This document shows, piece by piece, positions 1 to 4,469 of a DNA stretch of 5,934 bases. The stretch spans positions 1-5,934 of the forward strand of contig JAPKZT010000279.1 in assembly GCA_026393655.1 (NCBI GenBank), in the 5' to 3' direction. Under the pieces are notes generated by a model. The model searched no databases, had not been told where the DNA came from, and was given only the letters and a program-made list of their open reading frames with translations. Numbering within the stretch: the first letter of the stretch is position 1; every line of letters starts with the position of its first letter. Made by a program: the position numbers and the translations under genes. The DNA comes from Actinomycetota bacterium (GTDB taxonomy: Bacteria > Actinomycetota > Acidimicrobiia > Acidimicrobiales > Ilumatobacteraceae).

Positions 1-263
1 TTGACTACGGGCCATTGACCGTCGAGCGCACTCGCCGCAACTTCTGGCACAACTGTTGTCGAAACTGCGGGTTCTAGTGTTGTCGCGACTGTTGTCGAAA
101 CTGCGGGTTCAAGTGTTGTCGCGACTGCCGAATCTAAAGTCAGGGCCTCGGGCGCGTCTTGCTTCACGAGGTTGATATAAATCCACGGAACTGCAACGGC
201 ACCCACCGCAACAACCACCACAACTGCCACAAAACCTAAAACCTTACGTTTCACATTTTTCAT
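1..263 (-). CDS. Membrane-anchored protein, probable YceI-family, 5' part only
   Basis: This is the N-terminal 87 codons of a minus-strand gene starting with ATG at 263-261 and still open at the left edge. The protein begins with a short basic stretch (MKNVKRK), then one hydrophobic segment at about residues 8-30, rich in Val and Ala, which looks like an uncleaved signal anchor. Next comes PWIYINLVKQDAPEALTL, then a low-complexity Thr/Ala/Val/Pro linker (about 45-78), then LDGQWPVV at the edge. I recall actinobacterial YceI-like proteins with the same order: anchor, 'YIN-(I/L)-x-K-x-DAP' motif, linker, and a '(D)GxW-V' start of the lipocalin-like beta barrel. YceI domains bind isoprenoid-type lipids, and here the domain would lie outside the membrane. 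The barrel is outside the window, so the family call is an inference. No Shine-Dalgarno sequence precedes the ATG, so leaderless translation is possible. Confidence 0.6.
   Translation of the reverse strand, partial: MKNVKRKVLGFVAVVVVVAVGAVAVPWIYINLVKQDAPEALTLDSAVATTLEPAVSTTVATTLEPAVSTTVVPEVAASALDGQWPVV
52..123 (-). repeat. Two 36-bp in-frame tandem repeats in the linker of the membrane-anchored protein
   Basis: Positions 52-87 and 88-123 are direct repeats differing at a single base (T at 75, A at 111). Read on the minus strand each copy gives the same 12 residues (VATTLEPAVSTT), so the linker contains two tandem copies and a partial third start (VxTT). The unit length is a multiple of three, so copy-number change would alter linker length without breaking the frame. 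The difference is synonymous (CTT versus CTA, both Leu), which suggests a recent duplication. Confidence 0.9.
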
Positions 264-306
264 TGGTAAAAGTATTGCACGATCAACAATCAATTATCTA
301 TTCAAC

Positions 307-324
307 TGTGATGTATCCGTCACA
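307..324. promoter_or_regulatory. TGTGA-N8-TCACA palindrome upstream of the minus-strand anchor-protein gene
   Basis: Perfect 5-bp arms TGTGA (307-311) and TCACA (320-324) flank an 8-bp centre. The centre lies about 52 bp upstream of the minus-strand start at 263. The arms resemble those of CRP/FNR-family sites, but the usual spacing is 6 bp, so this is at best an unusual site. Also on the minus strand, GATAAT (5 of 6 to the -10 consensus) sits at about 293-298, between palindrome and gene, without a convincing -35 box. Low confidence: short arms of this kind occur by chance. Confidence 0.25.
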
Positions 325-341
325 AACACCATCGGCCAAAC

Positions 342-536
342 TTATTGCGTGCGCCTACAGCTGGCGTCTCGAAGTTGTTGCGCCCGAGCACGAACATCGG
401 CGACATTTATCTCGAGACGCGCGCACACCTCTTCAAGATTCAACTTCGTCGATCGACCCATGGCGGTTTCGGCTACAGATTCGACGACGAGACGCGCGGC
501 TTCACGAACTTTGCGCGAGGCAACAGAAGCAGGCAT
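342..536 (-). CDS. Possible small helical (HTH-like) protein of unknown function, 64 aa
   Basis: An open frame on the minus strand runs from ATG at 536-534 to TAA at 342. A longer reading from 593 exists, but its first 19 residues look less protein-like and would run through a palindrome at 565-576. The product (starting MPASVASRKVREAARLVV, later LNLEEVCARLEINVADVRARAQQL) is predicted to be almost entirely helical. The second half reads like a helix-turn-helix (about residues 33-55), and codon choice (GAA, GTC, GCC, CGT) looks like coding sequence. There is no Shine-Dalgarno sequence. I do not recognise the family. It lies on the same strand as the anchor-protein gene, 78 bp upstream of that start. 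Overlapping plus-strand frames at 263-762 have repetitive Arg/Thr/Ser composition and look like shadows. It may be a real small gene, a remnant of a regulator, or chance. Confidence 0.38.
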   Translation of the reverse strand: MPASVASRKVREAARLVVESVAETAMGRSTKLNLEEVCARLEINVADVRARAQQLRDASCRRTQ

Positions 537-564
537 ACGAATTGATTCGGTCAAGATCGAAATT

Positions 565-576
565 GCTGGTACCAGC
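565..576. promoter_or_regulatory. Perfect 12-bp palindrome GCTGGTACCAGC
   Basis: A fully self-complementary 12-mer lies 29-40 bp upstream of the ATG (536) of the possible small minus-strand gene. Position and symmetry would fit a dimer-binding operator in that gene's promoter. No strong -10/-35 pair is visible beside it, so the role is inferred. Confidence 0.25.
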
Positions 577-593
577 TCACAAACCCGCCGCAC

Positions 594-753
594 ACAACTG
601 GTATTGACACAGTTAGGGATGCTCGCCCCACACCGATCGTGCCGACCATACCGACCGTGCCGACCGGCCCTAGCAAAGCAACTCGACCTACTCGACTGCT
701 TGGCAATCTACTTAGAAGTTCGCACATTACTCAGCATGTGCCAACCCCAAGTT
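594..753. other. Non-coding stretch between the small minus-strand ORF and the Fic control region
   Basis: No convincing gene is seen. Together with 754-830 this makes about 237 bp between the possible small gene and the Fic gene. The only structure is short repeats: 9-bp units at 632-667 and a further related pair, ACTCGACCT/ACTCGACTG, at 681-698. The plus-strand frame across it gives a repetitive Arg/Pro/Cys peptide, which is not protein-like. No RNA gene or terminator with a T-tract was found. Confidence 0.5.
632..667. repeat. Four degenerate 9-bp tandem units (consensus RCCGACCNT)
   Basis: The units are ACCGATCGT, GCCGACCAT, ACCGACCGT and GCCGACCGG, head to tail with no gaps. The core CCGAYC is kept in all four. 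The array is intergenic. Possible explanations are slippage-derived filler, a protein-binding array, or remains of decayed coding sequence; nothing in the window decides between them. Confidence 0.6.
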
Positions 754-815
754 GCAATATAAATAATCTTATTACACTTTCAGCCCGTATCTGGTAATAT
801 AAAAATTCATATTAC
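754..815. promoter_or_regulatory. Pair of related AT-rich palindromes in the Fic promoter region
   Basis: Two 22-bp elements lie at 754-775 and 794-815, offset by exactly 40 bp. They match at 18 of 22 positions. The downstream copy is a perfect inverted repeat (GTAATAT, 8-bp spacer, ATATTAC); the upstream copy is imperfect (GCAATAT / TTATTAC). Each has an internal -10-like TATAAA, and the downstream one also has TAATAT (795-800), so they overlap the probable promoter. No good -35 box is seen. A weak Shine-Dalgarno (AGG at 821-823) follows, 7 bp before the Fic ATG. The 40-bp offset is close to four helical turns, which would put two bound dimers on the same DNA face. I infer operators for a repressor, possibly the Fic protein itself through its C-terminal winged helix. 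Confidence 0.55.
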
Positions 816-830
816 AACTTAGGTAAAACT

Positions 831-1994
831 ATGGCCAATAAATCCCATCAAAATGATCGACCACTGACAGGTGTGTACAAGAAACACTTCTCGGGCAAAG
901 ATTATGAGTACGAGAGTTTTTTGCCGAACCCTGTCAATCGTCCATATGAATGGCAAGACAAGCGAATACCTGTCTTGCTTGAGGAGGCAATAAGGCTTGT
1001 CGGTGAGTTGAACGCATATTCCACTCTTGTACCAGATGTGGATTTTTTCATTCAAATGCATGTAGGAAATGAGGCCGTGAAATCGAGTCGTATCGAAGGT
1101 ACTCGGACCGATTTAGGTGAAGCGATTCTACAAGAGGAAGATATCGCTCCAGAGAAGAAAGCCGACTGGATAGAGGTACAAAATTACATCGAGGCGATGA
1201 ACACGGGGATCGCTCGACTCAATAAGTTACCCATTTCTATGAGACTTTTGCAGGAAGCTCACAAGATTTTAATGGCTGGTGCCCGCGGCGGGGATAAACG
1301 ACCAGGAGAAATTCGCACAGCACAAAATTGGATTGGTGGCACAAGTATCCAAACGTCATCCTTCATTCCACCTCATCCCGATGATCTGAGCGAGGCCTTA
1401 AGAGACCTTGAATTCTTTTGGCATAACAAAGGATTAAATATGCCCCACCTTATTAAGTTGGCGATTTCTCACTATCAGTTTGAGGCGATCCACCCATTCA
1501 ATGACGGCAACGGAAGAATTGGACGAATGCTCATCGGGCTTCACCTTATTGAGTTAGATATCTTAAGAAAACCGACGCTTTATCTCTCGGACTTCTTTGA
1601 ACGAAACAAAGGTGCGTATTATGATGCACTTTCTTTCGTACGCCAAAGAAATGATCTGGATCAATGGGTTGTCTTTTTTCTCTTAGCTGTCATTGAGACG
1701 GCCAAAAAAGGTACCGACACACTCCAGAAAATTGTTGATCTGCGCGCCAGCTACGAGAAACAAATTTTGGAACTCGGTCGCCGGGCGAAGTTGGCTAACA
1801 AACTGCTAATGCATTCATTTTCTCAGCCTGCATTTAAAGTTTCTGGAGCCTCCCAACTTCTTGAAATATCGAACACTGCGGCAAATAACCTTGTGGGCGA
1901 GATGACTGGTCTCGGTATTCTCAAGGAAATAACCGGTTTTTCGCGTAACCGAATTTTTGTCCTGCACGAGTATTTGGAGTTGTTTACGAGATGA
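831..1994 (+). CDS. fic: Fic-family protein adenylyltransferase, class II, with C-terminal winged helix
   Basis: The 387-residue product transfers AMP from ATP to a hydroxyl side chain of a target protein (family knowledge; the target is unknown). The Fic signature HPFNDGNGRIGR lies at 221-232, with catalytic H221, metal-binding D225 and phosphate-binding GNGR. Upstream is the inhibitory-helix motif S85-S-R-I-E89-G90, matching (S/T)xxxE(G/N); its position N-terminal to the Fic core makes this class II. E89 should block productive ATP binding until released. The conserved RTAQNWIGG (162-170) and a following flap region are present. Residues about 1-120 look like the Fic N-terminal domain, and about 320-387 like a winged helix. 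Order and length resemble SoFic-type proteins (about 370 aa). ATG 831 follows a weak AGG Shine-Dalgarno. No separate antitoxin gene is needed for this class, and none lies directly upstream. The gene looks more A+T rich than the AbiE pair after it, hinting at separate origin. Confidence 0.93.
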   Translation: MANKSHQNDRPLTGVYKKHFSGKDYEYESFLPNPVNRPYEWQDKRIPVLLEEAIRLVGELNAYSTLVPDVDFFIQMHVGNEAVKSSRIEGTRTDLGEAILQEEDIAPEKKADWIEVQNYIEAMNTGIARLNKLPISMRLLQEAHKILMAGARGGDKRPGEIRTAQNWIGGTSIQTSSFIPPHPDDLSEALRDLEFFWHNKGLNMPHLIKLAISHYQFEAIHPFNDGNGRIGRMLIGLHLIELDILRKPTLYLSDFFERNKGAYYDALSFVRQRNDLDQWVVFFLLAVIETAKKGTDTLQKIVDLRASYEKQILELGRRAKLANKLLMHSFSQPAFKVSGASQLLEISNTAANNLVGEMTGLGILKEITGFSRNRIFVLHEYLELFTR

Positions 1995-2045
1995 AAACCG
2001 AGCCTCAGGTCGGGGTTGGAACAGCAGTTTCTCAATACGAGAACA

Positions 2046-2065
2046 TGCTATTATGAACGTCAGGA
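2046..2065 (+). promoter_or_regulatory. Extended -10 promoter and Shine-Dalgarno of the AbiE operon
   Basis: TGCTATTAT (2046-2054) is an extended -10 element: TG, one base, then a hexamer matching TATAAT at 5 of 6. No good -35 is found at normal spacing, which an extended -10 can tolerate. Transcription would start near 2060-2062. AGGA (2062-2065) then lies 7 bp before GTG at 2073. A transcript starting here excludes the more upstream TTG start at 2016. GAAC occurs on both sides of the -10 (2041-2044 and 2055-2058), a weak hint of an operator, since AbiEi antitoxins repress their own promoter. Confidence 0.5.
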
Positions 2066-2072
2066 AAACACC

Positions 2073-2672
2073 GTGAACACGCTCGCTACTTCAATCGTCG
2101 AGCAAATCTTGAACTCAAAGAACCGTTTTTGGGAACCTGCTGATTTCAACAAGTCTCCATCTCGGGTATTGCACATCCTCGGTGAGATGGTCGCCTCGGG
2201 AGAACTTCGCAGAATCCGTCGAGGTTTGTACTGGCGCGGATCCGCGACCCCACTCGGAATGTCACCGCCATCTGCTGAGGCAATTCTTGCCAAGGTGGTC
2301 GGAAAAGATGGGGTCGGACCGTCTGGACTTTATGCCGCCTACGTGTTGCGTTTGTCGACCCAAGTTCCGCGTTTGCCTGAATACGCAGTGCCTGTGCGTG
2401 TTCCAGAAAATCTCCCCGGCATGATCGTTCGGTCTCGAGCAGCACGATGGAAACGTCGTGACGCAAAGTTACGACCAATTGAGATTGCACTCCTCGAAGT
2501 GCTTGAAAGTTGGTCGAGCGTTATTGAGGTAAGCGATGATGCGGCAATGAAAACATTGCGGCACCTGCTTGCAGACGGCGAATTACGTTCGACGGCACTG
2601 ATGGCTGGCGCCGGCACCGAACCGATACAAATAAAGCGTCGACTAGAGGAGTTGCTCGTAGGCGTGGTGTGA
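2073..2672 (+). CDS. abiEi: AbiEi-like (DUF6088-type) antitoxin and transcriptional repressor
   Basis: This 199-residue protein begins with a winged-helix domain (about residues 1-56), ending in the typical wing sequence GELRRIRRGLYWRG. The rest matches the pattern of AbiEi/DUF6088 antitoxins, including PSGLYAAYVLRLSTQVP and a C-terminal helical part with LRPIEIALLEVLE. In AbiE systems this protein counters the toxin without forming a stable complex (type IV) and represses the operon by binding inverted repeats at its promoter. I chose GTG 2073 because AGGA lies 7 bp upstream and an extended -10 lies just before it. An in-frame TTG at 2016 would add 19 unlikely residues and lies upstream of that promoter. 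The stop overlaps the toxin start by 4 bp (GTGA), so the two are translationally coupled. The pairing with an AbiEii gene is the strongest support for the call. Confidence 0.85.
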   Translation: MNTLATSIVEQILNSKNRFWEPADFNKSPSRVLHILGEMVASGELRRIRRGLYWRGSATPLGMSPPSAEAILAKVVGKDGVGPSGLYAAYVLRLSTQVPRLPEYAVPVRVPENLPGMIVRSRAARWKRRDAKLRPIEIALLEVLESWSSVIEVSDDAAMKTLRHLLADGELRSTALMAGAGTEPIQIKRRLEELLVGVV

Positions 2673-3664
2673 CAGGCGGCGTCGCGAATTGGCGCACCGA
2701 ACACATCAACGAGTTCGACGACACCATTCGTGCGGTCGCCGAAAACCTGAGGCTCGGCTCGCTGGCTGTCGTCAAGGATTACTGGATATGCCAGGCTCTG
2801 GCGGCAGTCGCTGCGAACTTTGGCGAGGTCGTAGTTTTCAAGGGTGGCACAAGTATCGAGAAGCTGCGAATCATCGAGCGGTTAAGCGAGGACATCGACC
2901 TTCTCATCACATCTCGCCCGACTAGTGACCGGCGCGGTCAAAACCTCCTCAAAGCGATTTGCACTTCAATCACTACAGCGCTCAACCAAGAAACAAGCGA
3001 GAAAATAATGAGTGGTGGAAAAGCCACGGAAGCAACTTTATTTCGCTCCGTCTTCATCAAACATCCTTCAGTTGATCAATTCGATGGTCTACAAGGCATC
3101 GCTGACCCAAATCGAATATTGGTCGAACTCGGCCAATCGGGTGGACAACACCCGTATGTCAATGTTGACATTGAATCGATTCTGTCTCGCCAACTTGGCG
3201 CAGCCGGAACACTCGTTGACAACTACAACGACCTCCGCAAATTTTCTATGAAGGTCTTACACCCAGCACGAACTCTTCTCGAGAAACTCTTACGCGTTCA
3301 CACGTTTGCCATGCAGTTTCGTACAAATCAGTCGGATAATCGACAACTCAGAATCGGACGTCAGCTATACGACATCGGTGCACTGCTTCAAGAGGCAAGT
3401 GTCTCTGAGTTACTGACCGACACGTACCAACGGGACACAATCCTCGCCGACTGCCTCAGGGTGTCTGCTCAATTCCATGGAGATCTGCCACGACCCAACG
3501 GCGGGTTTGCGATGTCACCAGCCTTCGCAGGAAACGGTGATCTCGGCCAATGGCTCAAAGCAGCCCACGACCAGGCAATGGCCAGCCTCTACTTTGGCCA
3601 ACTACCGGCACCAACATTCGACGAAATACTTGCCATTATCCATGCACGGTCAGAGCTCATTTAG
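2669..3664 (+). CDS. abiEii: AbiEii-family nucleotidyltransferase toxin
   Basis: The 331-residue product has the hallmarks of the AbiEii/AbiGii nucleotidyltransferase family (DNA polymerase beta fold). VVKDYW (34-39) is the usual N-terminal motif. FKGGTSIEKL (57-66) is the nucleotide-binding GG(S/T) motif, and SEDIDLL (73-79) supplies the metal-binding pair D75 and D77. The later VLHPARTLLEKLLRVH and RQLYDIGALL motifs are also typical. All key residues visible to me are intact, so the enzyme is probably active. Family knowledge: AbiEii is a bacteriostatic toxin that causes abortive infection in phage-infected cells, and the related MenT toxins add nucleotides to tRNA acceptor ends; the substrate here is unknown. 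The start is GTG 2669, in the GTGA overlap with the antitoxin stop. GAGGAG (2646-2651) is 17 bp upstream, too far for normal use, so re-initiation after the antitoxin stop is likely. Length is at the upper end for the family. Confidence 0.92.
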   Translation: MTGGVANWRTEHINEFDDTIRAVAENLRLGSLAVVKDYWICQALAAVAANFGEVVVFKGGTSIEKLRIIERLSEDIDLLITSRPTSDRRGQNLLKAICTSITTALNQETSEKIMSGGKATEATLFRSVFIKHPSVDQFDGLQGIADPNRILVELGQSGGQHPYVNVDIESILSRQLGAAGTLVDNYNDLRKFSMKVLHPARTLLEKLLRVHTFAMQFRTNQSDNRQLRIGRQLYDIGALLQEASVSELLTDTYQRDTILADCLRVSAQFHGDLPRPNGGFAMSPAFAGNGDLGQWLKAAHDQAMASLYFGQLPAPTFDEILAIIHARSELI

Positions 3665-3713
3665 CGGTTGCCGAAAACCTCGGGCGTGGCGCCGCTGGGC
3701 TGGGCCTGGCTCG

Positions 3714-3767
3714 GCGGGGCTCCGGTTGGGCCTGATTTGGCTGGGCTTTGGGGCGCCCCGCTTTTTT
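3714..3767 (+). terminator. Terminator-like stem with T-tract after the AbiE operon
   Basis: GCGGGGC (3714-3720) pairs perfectly with GCCCCGC (3755-3761), followed directly by six T residues (3762-3767). The 34-nt loop is long for an intrinsic terminator, but the loop is G-rich and may fold itself; GGGGCGCCCC (3750-3759) is also self-complementary and could compete. The position, 50-100 bp after the toxin stop and before the next gene's promoter, fits a termination role. Confidence 0.5.
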
Positions 3768-3786
3768 GGTGGATGTGACAGACGAC

Positions 3787-3798
3787 TAATATTTTATG
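3787..3798 (+). promoter_or_regulatory. Probable -10 element immediately before the TetR start
   Basis: TAATAT (3787-3792, TAnnnT type) ends 3 bp before the ATG at 3796. No Shine-Dalgarno is present. Together these suggest a leaderless transcript starting at or next to the ATG, or at the following GTG codon (3799). TTGGTG (3766-3771) is a possible -35 but only 15 bp away and partly in the terminator T-tract, so it is weak. Confidence 0.4.
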
Positions 3799-4446
3799 GT
3801 GCCCAAGTCGACGAAGAAGCCTGCTGCGAATAAATCGTCACGGCTGGCTCCTAAAATCCGCACTTCTAAGGCAGACGCAAAACAAGCGCTCATCAAAGCC
3901 ACAATAAAGATTCTCGATACTCAGCCGATTACCGAAATTACTGTGCAAGACATCTCAGAAGAAGCCGGGGTCAATTACACCTATATCAACCGGTACTTTA
4001 AAACCAACTTGAATCTGTTTGCCGAGGTAACCGATGCTCTCGCCGACATTGTCAAAGATAAATCATTTGACGCAATCAATAAATACATTCGAAAACAGAA
4101 GACATCCCCCACTAAAATTTCGGTAGCTGAGCTTGATCAAACTCGTTTAGCAACCCTGCCCATTGCCATGAAGCGCCTCTGGCTCGTGCAATATCTTGTT
4201 GCCTCAGGTGTGCCAGCGGATCGATTTGTTGCTAAATCAAAAGAATCATTTGAATCAGCCGTCGATCTTGCTGAGCAACTTGGTTTTGACCGTGAAACTG
4301 CACGTGCCCGAATTATTTATTTCATCACTATGACGTGGATAGAAGCATCGCTCACACCTTTTTTCGGGTTTACAAGTGAAGAAATCAACAAGTCATTCGC
4401 GCTGACCTTCACTGATGCGATCTCAAATAAACCAAAAACTATGTAG
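3796..4446 (+). CDS. TetR-family transcriptional regulator
   Basis: The 216-residue product has an N-terminal TetR DNA-binding domain at about residues 28-75. ALIKATIKILDTQPITEIT is the first helix region. VQDISEEAGVNYTYINRYF (50-68) is the helix-turn-helix, ending in the usual Y-F, where many TetR proteins have YYHF or LYRYF. A Lys-rich tail of about 25 residues precedes it. The C-terminal half (about 95-216) is helical and shows no family-specific ligand motif I can name. There is no Shine-Dalgarno and a -10-like TAATAT lies just upstream, so the mRNA may be leaderless. The next gene starts 23 bp after the stop on the same strand, which suggests co-transcription and possible regulation of that SNF2-family gene. 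No clear palindromic operator was found near the start. The ligand and target are unknown. Confidence 0.85.
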   Translation: MVPKSTKKPAANKSSRLAPKIRTSKADAKQALIKATIKILDTQPITEITVQDISEEAGVNYTYINRYFKTNLNLFAEVTDALADIVKDKSFDAINKYIRKQKTSPTKISVAELDQTRLATLPIAMKRLWLVQYLVASGVPADRFVAKSKESFESAVDLAEQLGFDRETARARIIYFITMTWIEASLTPFFGFTSEEINKSFALTFTDAISNKPKTM

Positions 4447-4469
4447 CACCCTCACAGCAGAATTGGGCT

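Noticed and set aside
263..762. Overlapping plus-strand reading frames upstream of the Fic gene
   Set aside because: Their products are repetitive Arg/Ser/Thr/Pro-rich peptides without domain character. They overlap the minus-strand frame and the repeats, and no ribosome binding site supports them.
1997..2017. Short hairpin (CCGA/TCGG) after the Fic stop as a terminator
   Set aside because: The stem is only 4-5 bp and no T-tract follows, so termination between Fic and the AbiE operon cannot be supported.
1335..2857. The 15-mer GGTGGCACAAGTATC occurs in both the Fic gene (1335-1349) and the toxin gene (2843-2857)
   Set aside because: In both places it encodes GGTSI, a conserved family motif in each protein (NWIGG in Fic, GGTS in AbiEii). 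The match does not extend further, so it is best explained by chance from shared residues and codon use rather than a repeat or recombination site.
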